Source: Ochrobactrum sp. Q0168 (GTDB lineage Bacteria; Pseudomonadota; Alphaproteobacteria; Rhizobiales; Rhizobiaceae). Taken from it: a stretch of 64,000 nt of DNA. This document shows positions 52,259 to 64,000 of the stretch, one piece after another. Positions within the stretch are counted from its first letter, which is position 1; every line of letters starts with the position of its first letter. A program made the translations under genes and the position numbers. Under the pieces are notes generated by a model. The model saw nothing but the letters and a program-made list of their open reading frames with translations, was not told the origin of the DNA and did no database searches. The stretch covers positions 62,001 to 126,000 of the forward strand of contig NZ_JAELXQ010000003.1 in the NCBI RefSeq assembly GCF_016427605.1, in the 5' to 3' direction.

Positions 52259-52287
52259 CTTGAAAAGCAAAACAGCCATTCCCAAAT
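52259..52287 (+). promoter_or_regulatory. candidate RpoH (sigma-32) promoter of hsp20
   Basis: CTTGAAA (52259-52265) and CCCAAAT (52281-52287) with a 15-base spacer resemble the heat-shock consensus CTTGAAA - 11 to 16 - CCCCATNT. A start near 52295 would give a leader of about 150 bases to the hsp20 ATG. Confidence 0.45.
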
Positions 52288-52341
52288 GAGTTTTGCGGTC
52301 GCCAGAAAGGGGCCGTCGGCACCAGGGAATTCGCCATTAAG

Positions 52342-52442
52342 GGAGTTTCGCCGCCATGTATGACCCCGCAGGCCGCAACACGGTTATTCGGTAAAGGTCA
52401 TACCGAACCATGCATCATGTCGCTCTAAAGGAGGGCTAACAC
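52342..52442 (+). promoter_or_regulatory. ROSE-like RNA thermometer in the hsp20 leader
   Basis: The leader can form GGTT-ATT-CGGTA..TACCG-AACC at 52382-52409. A last hairpin pairs GCTCT (52422-52426) with AGGGC (52432-52436), burying most of the Shine-Dalgarno sequence AAGGAGG before the ATG at 52443. A series of hairpins ending in a sequestered ribosome site is how rhizobial ROSE elements repress small heat-shock genes at low temperature. Confidence 0.6.
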
Positions 52443-52913
52443 ATGCGTCACGTAGATTTTTCCCCGCTTTATCGTTCCACGGTTGGTTTCGACCGGCTTT
52501 TCACCATGCTTGATTCGCTCGCTTCGCCGGAAGGCACCCAGTCCTATCCGCCGTATAATATCGAGCGCACGGGTGAAAACACCTATCGCATCACCATGGC
52601 CGTTGCGGGCTTTTCCGAAAGCGAACTCGAAATCGAAGCCCATCGCAATCAGTTGACCGTGAAGGGTCAGAAGGCTGACGAAAAGGCGTCCGATATCGGT
52701 GAAGTGCTTTATCGCGGTATTGCTTCGCGTGCTTTCGAGCGCCGCTTCCAGCTTGCCGATTTTGTCGAAGTCGCTGGTGCAAGCCTCAAGAACGGCCTTC
52801 TGCACATCGACCTCAAGCGCGAGATTCCTGAACAGATGAAGCCGCGCAAGATCGAAGTCGCCAAGGCCGGTTCCGACAGCGCTCAGCAGATCGAAGCCAA
52901 AACCGCGCACTAA
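52443..52913 (+). CDS. small heat shock protein, Hsp20/IbpA family
   Basis: A 156-residue alpha-crystallin-type chaperone that holds unfolding proteins in the cytoplasm. It begins with the rhizobial start MRHVDFSPLYRSTVGFDRLF, continues with the alpha-crystallin domain PPYNIERTGENTYRITMAVAGF, the strand pattern ESELEIEAHRNQLTVKG, the conserved GIASRAFERRFQLADFVEV and A(x)LKNGLLHIDLKRE, and ends with a basic tail (EQMKPRKIEV). A ROSE-like leader and a possible sigma-32 promoter upstream suggest control by temperature at two levels. A strong terminator starts 29 bases after the stop. It is convergent with the threonine aldolase gene. Confidence 0.93.
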   Translation: MRHVDFSPLYRSTVGFDRLFTMLDSLASPEGTQSYPPYNIERTGENTYRITMAVAGFSESELEIEAHRNQLTVKGQKADEKASDIGEVLYRGIASRAFERRFQLADFVEVAGASLKNGLLHIDLKREIPEQMKPRKIEVAKAGSDSAQQIEAKTAH

Positions 52914-52941
52914 TCGCGGATAAGCCTATAGATATGAGAAA

Positions 52942-52969
52942 GGCGGCGCTGCAAAGCGCCGCCCTTTTT
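52942..52969 (+). terminator. intrinsic terminator of hsp20
   Basis: GGCGGCGCT-GCAA-AGCGCCGCC followed by CTTTTTG: a nine-base-pair GC-rich stem and five Ts. Confidence 0.92.
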
Positions 52970-52971
52970 GT

Positions 52972-54021
52972 TTAAACGATCATATCCCCGAAGCGGTCTA
53001 TATCTTCTTCCGTATTGGCGAAGCTAGTCACGAAGCGGGCGAAAATCTCGCCCTCGCTGATGCGGTTTTCTTCCGAATGCGGCGGGTTCCAGTCGTAGAA
53101 GATTGCACCGGCATTGCGCAGGCGATCATAGACCGACTGTTTCATGATGGCGGAGACTTCATTGGCTTCCGGCTTCCAGGCAAGCCGCATCTGGCTCGAT
53201 GCATTGATATGGTCCGCAAGGCGGCTCGCCAGCGCGTTGGAATGACGTGCGAGGTCCAGCCAAAGATCGTCTTGCAGATAAGCATCGAACTGGGCTGCCA
53301 CAAAGCGGGTCTTGGAAAAAAGCTGCGCTGCGCGCTTGCGAATGAACGGCAGGTCCTTTGCGCGGGCCGGGTCCATGAAGACCAGCGCTTCCGCGCACCA
53401 ACAGCCATTCTTGGTGCCGCCGAAGGAAACGATATCGACACCTTGCTTCCATGTCATCTCGGCTGGTGTCAGGCCGAGCGTAACCAGAGCATTGGCAAAA
53501 CGTGCACCATCCATATGCAACGGCAGACCGGCATCGCGGCAGATTTTGGAAATGGTGGCGATTTGTTGCGGTTGATAGAGCGTACCGACTTCCGTAGCCT
53601 GCGTGATGCTGACAGCCATTGGCTGCCCGGCATGGACGAAGGCCGGGTTGAAGCGCATCAGTTCCCGCTTGAGAAGCTCGGGGTCGATACGACCCAGTGC
53701 GCCGTCGATCGGATGCAATCGTGCGCCGCCGGTGAAATATTCAGGCGCGCCGCATTCATCCTCGATGACATGCGCTTCGCGGTGCACCAGCGAAACGCCG
53801 CCCGGACGGTTGACGCTGGCCAGCGCCAGCGAGTTGGCGGCCGTTCCGGTGCCGACGAAGAAGACGGCCACTTCACGCTCGAACACTTCGTTGAAGCGCT
53901 GCTCGACGCGCTTGTCGAGTTCGCTTGCGCCATAGGCGGCGGCAAAACCGGCTGCATGCAGCGAAAGGCTTTCGGCGATTTTCGGATGGGCGCCCGCCCA
54001 GTTGTCTGAAGCAAAATGCAC
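52972..54021 (-). CDS. low-specificity L-threonine aldolase family protein
   Basis: A 349-residue PLP enzyme of the beta-eliminating lyase fold that splits L-threonine or L-allo-threonine into glycine and acetaldehyde. Visible features are FFVGTGTAANSLAL near the start of the PLP domain, HREAHVIEDECGAPE (His stacking on PLP), LPLHMDGARFANAL (Asp binding the pyridine N), and VSFGGTKNGCW, whose Lys forms the Schiff base. The start is the GTG at 54021, preceded at six bases by GGAG. The upstream frame encodes no conserved sequence. Its 3' end faces the hsp20 terminator. It is separated from gltB by a 675-base region. Confidence 0.9.
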   Translation of the reverse strand: MHFASDNWAGAHPKIAESLSLHAAGFAAAYGASELDKRVEQRFNEVFEREVAVFFVGTGTAANSLALASVNRPGGVSLVHREAHVIEDECGAPEYFTGGARLHPIDGALGRIDPELLKRELMRFNPAFVHAGQPMAVSITQATEVGTLYQPQQIATISKICRDAGLPLHMDGARFANALVTLGLTPAEMTWKQGVDIVSFGGTKNGCWCAEALVFMDPARAKDLPFIRKRAAQLFSKTRFVAAQFDAYLQDDLWLDLARHSNALASRLADHINASSQMRLAWKPEANEVSAIMKQSVYDRLRNAGAIFYDWNPPHSEENRISEGEIFARFVTSFANTEEDIDRFGDMIV

Positions 54022-54696
54022 GGTTGTCTCCACTCGCAACGATTCCAGTGTGTCAGCGACAGCTGTTGCCGACTTTCTATAACGGGACTTGAGAAAGGCG
54101 ATAATACCGAAAATGATGAAAAAACGGACGCGGCCTGTCACTTTTCCATGCTTTGGGCGTTGACCTTGAGCCGCGCCAAACTGACGCAATCCGCCTGATA
54201 CGTAATTAAAAGTCATAATGATGGACACATGCGACATTTTATTACGGAAGCGCCTGAGAAAAATTGCGTTTCCATCTTGTGAGGCAATTTGAATTCTGTC
54301 ATACGTAATTAGGACAGCAATACTGTCCAATTAAAAGCTGAGGCAGACGGAGAACATGGGTTGAACCCCGCGCCGCCGGTTTCAGAAATGAAAGCGCTGT
54401 GCTGGCAGGTCATTGGCCTGACGGTCACCGGCGCTCCGACTGTGACAGGGGAGATTCGAGTGCGCCATTATCTGGCGGGCTGGATGTCGTCTGTCCGAGC
54501 CTGATGAGAATAAGGCGCTAAACATCGTTCCTCGCACCGGCTTTGCCCGCTTGGCTCTGCCATTTGCCCGGAACCTCGTCCAACGCCTTGTCGATAAGGC
54601 TTTCCATAGAATGAATACACCAGCGAGATGGTTGTCACTATCTCGGTATATACTGATCGCGCGCCTCATGAAGAGGGCCAAACGGAGGGAATGACG
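54022..54696. other. long divergent intergenic region
   Basis: No gene is supported. Frames that run through it are non-conserved continuations of gltB's antisense strand or of the threonine aldolase frame. It contains two copies of ATACGTAATTA (54198-54208 and 54301-54311), and must hold the promoters for threonine aldolase and gltB. The gltB leader could be long (from about 54320). Confidence 0.4.
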
Positions 54697-59448
<4,752 letters not shown>

Positions 59449-59462
59449 TCCTGACAAGTGGA

Positions 59463-59482
59463 GCCCGACCTTCGGGTCGGGC
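59463..59482 (+). other. gltB-gltD intercistronic hairpin with UUCG loop
   Basis: GCCCGACC-TTCG-GGTCGGGC folds into an eight-base-pair stem closed by a C(UUCG)G tetraloop, among the most stable RNA loops. There is no U-tract, so it is a transcript-stabilising or processing element rather than a terminator. It may set the ratio of the large and small subunits. Confidence 0.7.
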
Positions 59483-59608
59483 GCCCTTCGCCACATGAAG
59501 AGATAACAACGCTCTGACATGCCTGCGCGTTCAAGAATGGCGCGGCGGACAGGGCAACTTCCGGCAAAGCAGATCATGCGCTGGTCTCAGGCCGAGGGGA
59601 GTAGAAGA

Positions 59609-61063
59609 ATGGGTAAGGTAACTGGTTTTCTAGAGATCGACCGTCAGGTGGCAAAGTACCAGCCGGCGTCGGATCGTATCCGCCACTTCCGCGAGTTCAC
59701 CATTCCGATGACGGATGGTGAAGTGCAGAAGCAGGCCGCGCGCTGCATGGATTGCGGCATTCCGTTCTGCCATGGGCCGACGGGCTGCCCGGTGCACAAC
59801 CAGATCCCGGACTGGAACGATCTGGTCTATAACGACAATTGGGATCAAGCGATCCGCAACCTGCATCTGACCAATAATTTCCCGGAATTCACCGGTCGCG
59901 TTTGCCCCGCACCTTGCGAGGAAGCCTGCACGCTGAATCTCGAAGATACACCGGTTGCAATCAAGACGGTCGAGCAGGCGCTGGGTGATAAGGCCTATGA
60001 GCTGGGCTATATCGTGCCGCAGCCTGCCGCCAACAAGACCGGCAAGTCGGTCGCGATCATCGGTTCTGGCCCGGCTGGCCTTGCGGCTGCGCAGCAGCTG
60101 GCGCGTGCCGGTCACATGGTCGACGTCTATGAGCGCGAAAGCCGCCCCGGCGGACTGCTGCGTTACGGCATTCCGGATTTCAAGATGGAAAAGCACCTCA
60201 TCGACCGCCGCGTGGCGCAGATGGAAGGTGAGGGCGTGCGGTTCCTGTGTGGCGTGAATATCGGCGTCGACAAGCCGCTCCGTGGTCTTCTCGATACCTA
60301 TGATGCCGTGCTTTACAGCGGCGGCTCCGAAACTCCGCGCCCGGCTGGCATTCCCGGCGCAGATCTGGAAGGCGTTTTCGACGCCATGCCTTATCTGGTG
60401 CAGCAGAACCGCCGCGTGGGTCGCGAAAACATCGAATCCGTCGCATGGGCTTCGGCTCCGATCCTCGCGGGCGGCAAGCATGTCGTCGTGGTTGGCGGCG
60501 GCGATACCGCATCGGACTGTGTGGGAACAGCTTTCCGTCAGGGCGCGGTCAATGTCACGCAGCTCGACATTCGCCCGCAGCCGCCGGAAAAGGAAGACAA
60601 GCTGAGCGTATGGCCTTATTGGGCGACCAAGATGCGCACCTCTTCCAGCCAGGCTGAGGGCGCTTCGCGTGAATTTCAGGTCGCAACGCTGGAATTCATC
60701 GGCGAAGAAGGTCGCCTGACCCATGTGAAGTGCTGTCAGGTCGACGAGAAGCGCAAGCCGATTGCCGGTTCGGAATTCTTCATCAAGGCTGACCTCGCAT
60801 TCATCGCCATCGGCTTTGCCGGTCCGGGCGAGGACAGCGTGGTCAAGGAATTGGGCGATAAGCTTGATGTGGCAACCGATCGCCGCGGCTCCAAGTCGGT
60901 CAAGGCCAATGAGCGCGACTATCGCACGAATGTCGACAAGCTCTATGCCGCGGGCGATGTGCGCCGTGGTCAGTCGCTGGTTGTCTGGGCGATTCGCGAA
61001 GGGCGTCAGGCCGCACACGCCATCGATGCTGACCTGATGGGTAGCTCGGTTTTGCCGCGTTAG
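59609..61063 (+). CDS. gltD: glutamate synthase small subunit
   Basis: A 484-residue iron-sulfur flavoprotein that passes electrons from NADPH to GltB. The N-terminal part holds cysteine clusters for [4Fe-4S] binding: ARCMDCGIPFCHG, GCPVHNQ and CPAPCEEACTL. The FAD-binding motif is SVAIIGSGPAGLAAAQQLAR near residue 148 and the NADPH-binding motif VVVVGGGDTASDC near residue 290. The C-terminal GDVRRGQSLVVWAIREGRQAA is the conserved second FAD motif. The ATG at 59609 is preceded by GGGAG and begins MGKVTGFLEIDRQ, the family start; the earlier frame is leader only. A strong terminator follows. Confidence 0.96.
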   Translation: MGKVTGFLEIDRQVAKYQPASDRIRHFREFTIPMTDGEVQKQAARCMDCGIPFCHGPTGCPVHNQIPDWNDLVYNDNWDQAIRNLHLTNNFPEFTGRVCPAPCEEACTLNLEDTPVAIKTVEQALGDKAYELGYIVPQPAANKTGKSVAIIGSGPAGLAAAQQLARAGHMVDVYERESRPGGLLRYGIPDFKMEKHLIDRRVAQMEGEGVRFLCGVNIGVDKPLRGLLDTYDAVLYSGGSETPRPAGIPGADLEGVFDAMPYLVQQNRRVGRENIESVAWASAPILAGGKHVVVVGGGDTASDCVGTAFRQGAVNVTQLDIRPQPPEKEDKLSVWPYWATKMRTSSSQAEGASREFQVATLEFIGEEGRLTHVKCCQVDEKRKPIAGSEFFIKADLAFIAIGFAGPGEDSVVKELGDKLDVATDRRGSKSVKANERDYRTNVDKLYAAGDVRRGQSLVVWAIREGRQAAHAIDADLMGSSVLPR

Positions 61064-61115
61064 CCGTGAGTTGTCAGAAGGGTGTCCACTCGGACTGAAT
61101 CTAAGAAAACTGGGA

Positions 61116-61146
61116 ACAAAAGCCGCATGCAAATGCGGTTTTTGTT
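61116..61146 (+). terminator. intrinsic terminator of gltBD
   Basis: CCGCAT-GCAA-ATGCGG with flanking AAAAG/TTTTT, followed by GTTAG. The stem and five Ts start about 55 bases after the gltD stop. Confidence 0.9.
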
Positions 61147-61255
61147 AGAGACATAAACGGTTCTAGCTCACACGCTCCCCTCTTTAAATTCCTTGCCAAT
61201 CTGGTTGGTCGGTGCGATTTTCAGGCCGAGCCTCGATCAGACCCGCGCTCTTATG

Positions 61256-61453
61256 GTAATGAAGCAGAACGGCAAAAACTCGGTTACGATCAATGGCGAG
61301 AGGCGCACTTTTATCGAAGACGGTGACGAGATCAGCCTTTATGCGGAAGCCAGAGAAAATGGTTGTCGCATCGGCTTCGGGCTTGTGTCGGCAAAATCAT
61401 TCCGGCACAGCAATGATGGCATGCCTGCCGCGGGTCTCTATCTAACCAGCTAA
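61256..61453 (+). pseudogene. remnant of a fumarylacetoacetase gene (3' end only)
   Basis: The frame encodes NGKNSVTINGERRTFIEDGDEISLYAEARENGCRIGFG-like sequence (shown as NGERRTFIEDGDEISLY and NGCRIGFG), which matches the C-terminal end of fumarylacetoacetase: the G-x-x-x-x-R-x-F-L-x-DGDEV signature and the final RIGFG. The enzyme normally has about 330-430 residues, and everything before this piece is missing. No alternative start with a ribosome site is visible. The last 12 bases overlap the convergent NicO gene. It is best read as the tail of a deleted tyrosine/homogentisate pathway gene. Confidence 0.7.
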
Positions 61454-62563
61454 GGCTGCGCTGAGCAAAAGTGCGCCGGTAAGTGCGATAAAGAGGGCGG
61501 CGCAGACTTCCACTGCTGCCTTCAGCCTGCCTGACATGGCGTTGCTACCCGCAAAACGCAAAGCAACATTCTTGGCCGTGACGGCGAGCGTGGCGAGCAC
61601 AGCCACGGTGATAAAAGTCCCGAAGGCCATGGCGAAGACCGAGAGCAGTCCGCCCATCATCAAGCCGTTGAGCAGCGCAAAGGTCAGCACGATCAGCGCG
61701 CCGGAACATGGGCGAAGGCCGACCGAGAAAATGGCCGACCAGGCTGTCGTCCAGTTGAAGTCGTCGCCAAGCGTCGATGGATCGGCGATATGCGCATTGC
61801 CGCAGGCGGCGCAGACATCGTTGTCGCCAATGAAGACGTGGTCTGCCACCGCCGCCGCCGCTGTGGCGGGCTTGTAATTGAGCTTGACCGTACTGCCGCC
61901 CGCCGCCGCGCGCGTCGTCTGCGAAATGCTGCCCTGCCATGCCGGGCCGCTCGCCATGGCGGGTTGCGGTGCGCTCGCAAAAAGTGCTGCTGCGGGGCTC
62001 GCTTCGACTGCGCCTGTTTTGGACTTGCGGAACAGAAGCGGCAGCTTGCGGGCCAGAAGCCACAGGCCGAAGAACAGCACCAGCGCAAAGCTCGCAATCT
62101 CCATATAGCGGGCGGTCTGGTTCATCGAAATGCCGGTGCCGCGCAGCACCAGCCATGCGAGGCCGACCACGACAATCGCCATGATGGCCTGCAGCAGCGA
62201 CGAGATGAAGGACAGGAAAATACCGCGCCGCAGCGCCGTTTCGTTGGCGATCATATAGGACGAGATTACCGCCTTGCCGTGGCCGGGACCGGCAGCATGG
62301 AATATGCCATAGATGAATGAAAGGCCGATGAGAATGGAAGCCTGCCACGGGTCTTCGCGCATGGCTTTCAGCGCGGTGGTCATGGCCAGATAGAACGAGC
62401 GCTGCTGTTCATTCATCCAGAGAATGATATGCGCAAACGGTCCGGTTGGCTTCATGGCCACTTCATTTGCACCGATGCCCAGAGACGATTGCGCTAGCGC
62501 CTGCGCAGCAATGATCATGAGGCAAGAGGTAAGTATGAGCGTGGCCGTTCTCTTCATCGGCAA
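61442..62563 (-). CDS. NicO-family nickel/cobalt transporter
   Basis: A 373-residue membrane protein of the NicO/RcnA-like family with a signal-anchor start (TATLILTSCLMIIAAQALA) and six to seven helices. The family signature is visible as GIFHAAGPGHGKAVISSYM, where the His residues bind the metal. The large loop between the helices contains GDNDVCAACGNAHIAD, with a CxxC that may bind metal as well. The last helices contain FSVGLRPCSGALIVLTFAL and end in ALLLSAALAG. It transports Ni, Co or another transition metal; direction is not certain. It starts two bases after the end of a DUF1007 gene, its usual partner. Confidence 0.88.
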   Translation of the reverse strand: MPMKRTATLILTSCLMIIAAQALAQSSLGIGANEVAMKPTGPFAHIILWMNEQQRSFYLAMTTALKAMREDPWQASILIGLSFIYGIFHAAGPGHGKAVISSYMIANETALRRGIFLSFISSLLQAIMAIVVVGLAWLVLRGTGISMNQTARYMEIASFALVLFFGLWLLARKLPLLFRKSKTGAVEASPAAALFASAPQPAMASGPAWQGSISQTTRAAAGGSTVKLNYKPATAAAAVADHVFIGDNDVCAACGNAHIADPSTLGDDFNWTTAWSAIFSVGLRPCSGALIVLTFALLNGLMMGGLLSVFAMAFGTFITVAVLATLAVTAKNVALRFAGSNAMSGRLKAAVEVCAALFIALTGALLLSAALAG

Positions 62564-62565
62564 GT

Positions 62566-63255
62566 CTATCCTTTCGCTGCGCAGTCGATTTCAAGGCGGG
62601 TGGCAAAAATCTTCGACATATTGGTGCCTGCCGGATCGTTGAAGAAGGCTTCGGTCAGCGTTGCCTGATTTTGCGCGATAGCCTGATCGGGATCGGGGCG
62701 CACCACGGTCGATTTGCAACCCTTGGGCAATCCTTTGACGACCAGATCCTTGTCGCTTACGTAATCGATCGCGGTATAGAATGTCGGGTCATAGACGCCG
62801 AAACTCACCTTATGGCCGGGTTGCAGCTTGAGCGGCTTGGCGGGCTTGCTGGTGAAGACGATAAGCAGGCGGTTCTCGGTGAAGTCGGCGGCAAGATCGT
62901 TTGGCCTTACCATCGCGACGTCCTTGCCGTCTTCCAGAACGGTCTGGAAATATTTGAATTCAGCAATGGATTCATTGATGACGTGGCCGAGGTCGATCAA
63001 CTCTTTCTGGTCGAGCTTGAGATCGCCATTCTTGTCGAATTCCATCAGCACGGTGGAGGAAAACACATCGTCGAAGCGCCAGACATGGGCGAGCTGTTGA
63101 ACCGTGCCGTCCGGCGCGATGGTGAGTTCCAGACGCGCTTCGGCAAAGACATGCGGGTGAGCAAGCGCCACCGTCGGCACAAAACAGACAGCCAAAAGTG
63201 CTGTTGCCGTGGTACGGGCGAAGTGTGCTTTAAACCGTGATGACGAAGCCTGCAT
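62566..63255 (-). CDS. DUF1007 family periplasmic protein, partner of the NicO transporter
   Basis: A 229-residue exported protein of the DUF1007 family. A signal peptide (TTATALLAVCFVPTVALA) is followed immediately by HPHVFAEARLELTI, the family start whose His-Pro-His suggests a metal site at the mature N-terminus. A middle EF-like acidic region (FDKNGDLKLDQKELIDLG) resembles a calcium loop, and the end is SKIFATRLEIDCAAKG. DUF1007 proteins occur almost always before a NicO-type transporter, and probably hand a transition metal to it in the periplasm. The ATG at 63255 fits the signal peptide. It and NicO form an operon. Confidence 0.88.
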   Translation of the reverse strand: MQASSSRFKAHFARTTATALLAVCFVPTVALAHPHVFAEARLELTIAPDGTVQQLAHVWRFDDVFSSTVLMEFDKNGDLKLDQKELIDLGHVINESIAEFKYFQTVLEDGKDVAMVRPNDLAADFTENRLLIVFTSKPAKPLKLQPGHKVSFGVYDPTFYTAIDYVSDKDLVVKGLPKGCKSTVVRPDPDQAIAQNQATLTEAFFNDPAGTNMSKIFATRLEIDCAAKG

Positions 63256-63335
63256 ATCGTCTTTCCGTGAGAATTATCTAATGCTCAAAGTCGAAGACGG
63301 CGAAAGTGGGACGCTGACCCAAAACGCCTATAGTT

Positions 63336-64000
63336 TTATGAAGTCTGAGCCTTTGTGGAAGCAGACTGTTCGCGGTCCTTGAACCATTGGGTCAGAAAAT
63401 CCACGAGCGCGCGGATTTTCGCCGGCAGATAGCGGCGATGCGGATAGACCGCGTAAATGCCGCCATCCCTGACGATGAACTCATCGAGACAGGCGACCAG
63501 CCTGCCGCGCTCGATTTCCTCTTCTGCAATGAAGACCGGCAGCATGCTGAAGCCAAGGCCCGCCAGTGCCGCATTCTTGGTGGCGACCGGGCTGTTGACC
63601 TCGATGGGACCATTGACCGGCACAGTCATCATCGATCCGTCCGTGTTGCGGAAGTGCCAGTTGTTGCGTGAGCGGGCGTTGGTGTCGATGATGCAGGGGC
63701 GTTCGGTCAGATCTTCCGGGCGTTCGGGCTTGCCGACGCGGGCAATCAATTCCGGCGCGCCGCACAGGATGGAATGGAAGGGCGACAGCCTCTTTGCAAT
63801 GAGGGAGGAGTCCTGCAAACGCGTGATGCGGATGGCGAGGTCGAAACCTTCCTCGACCAAATCCACGAAACGGTCGTCCAGCCGCACGTCGAGCACGATT
63901 TCCGGATGGGCGAGGCAGAAATCGATCAGCGACTGGCCAATTACCGCATCGGCAAAGGTGCGCGGCGCGGACAGTTTTATTCGCCCGCGCGCGTCAGAGC
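63336..64000 (-). CDS. LysR-type transcriptional regulator (partial)
   Basis: The C-terminal effector-binding domain of a LysR regulator. The 5' end, including the helix-turn-helix, lies beyond the right end of the window. The visible part begins with GRIKLSAPRTFADAVIGQ, then has IVLDVRLDDRFVDLVEEG and FDLAIRITRLQDSSLIAKR, the conserved LysR substrate-domain start, and ends with KIRALVDFLTQWFK and a short polar tail. The EVNSPVATKNAALAGLGFSM stretch is typical of the CrgA/DmlR-like group. The frame stays open to the window end. It may regulate the divergent or adjacent gene outside the window; the ligand cannot be told. Confidence 0.9.
   Translation of the reverse strand, partial: SDARGRIKLSAPRTFADAVIGQSLIDFCLAHPEIVLDVRLDDRFVDLVEEGFDLAIRITRLQDSSLIAKRLSPFHSILCGAPELIARVGKPERPEDLTERPCIIDTNARSRNNWHFRNTDGSMMTVPVNGPIEVNSPVATKNAALAGLGFSMLPVFIAEEEIERGRLVACLDEFIVRDGGIYAVYPHRRYLPAKIRALVDFLTQWFKDREQSASTKAQTS

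Overview
The window reads as a chromosomal segment of an alphaproteobacterium of the order Hyphomicrobiales, most likely the Brucella/Ochrobactrum group. The grounds are a moderately high GC content, the rhizobial gene order cysQ-DUF4170-DUF374 acyltransferase-waaA-lpxK-DUF2093-mutL, a CpdR regulator, an sRNA that looks like the rhizobial mmgR/suhB family, and a long imperfect palindrome resembling Brucella intergenic repeats. Species level cannot be fixed from sequence alone.

Layout. 1-9 kb: a partial TadG-like pilus-assembly protein, a HAD phosphatase, ribF, a MipA/OmpV porin-like protein, ileS, a lipoprotein, and a cytochrome b561 behind a perfect FNR/FixK-type box. 9-18 kb: tadA, an RsuA/RluB-type pseudouridine synthase with a long Arg/Gly tail overlapping rsmD, a complementary pair of M16 peptidases, a patatin-like lipase and a CPA2 antiporter. 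18-26 kb: pmbA, cysQ, DUF4170, a DUF374 acyltransferase, waaA and lpxK in an overlapping lipid A/Kdo operon, then DUF2093 and mutL on the opposite strand and an MHYT-only membrane protein.

27-34.8 kb: a compact cluster built around an amino acid:[carrier protein] ligase (a class II aminoacyl-tRNA-synthetase-like enzyme). It also holds a dedicated carrier protein, an acyl-CoA-dehydrogenase-like flavoprotein, a DUF1839 protein, a GH2 beta-mannosidase-like hydrolase and a two-domain alpha/beta hydrolase whose second domain has Cys instead of the nucleophile Ser. This is the best candidate for an undescribed biosynthetic system.

35-47 kb: AEC and EamA transporters, a large Ig-like/cadherin-like autotransporter, an AI-2E-family permease with a long soluble tail, and a clearly AT-rich island (about 42.6-45.3 kb) with two DUF2589-type proteins, a phage-type GH24 lysozyme and an atypical LuxR-type regulator. 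An acetamidase/formamidase and a small exported protein follow. A 22-bp palindrome occurs about 100 bp upstream of both the autotransporter and the small exported protein.

47-64 kb: tRNA-Val, cpdR, an N-formylglutamate amidohydrolase, a terminator-ended sRNA, a HisN-type phosphatase, a lysophospholipase, a small PepSY-like protein, hsp20 behind a ROSE-like leader, threonine aldolase, gltB-gltD, a fumarylacetoacetase remnant, a DUF1007-NicO metal-transport pair and a partial LysR regulator. Intrinsic terminators punctuate most transcription units. No rRNA operon, IS element or CRISPR array was seen.
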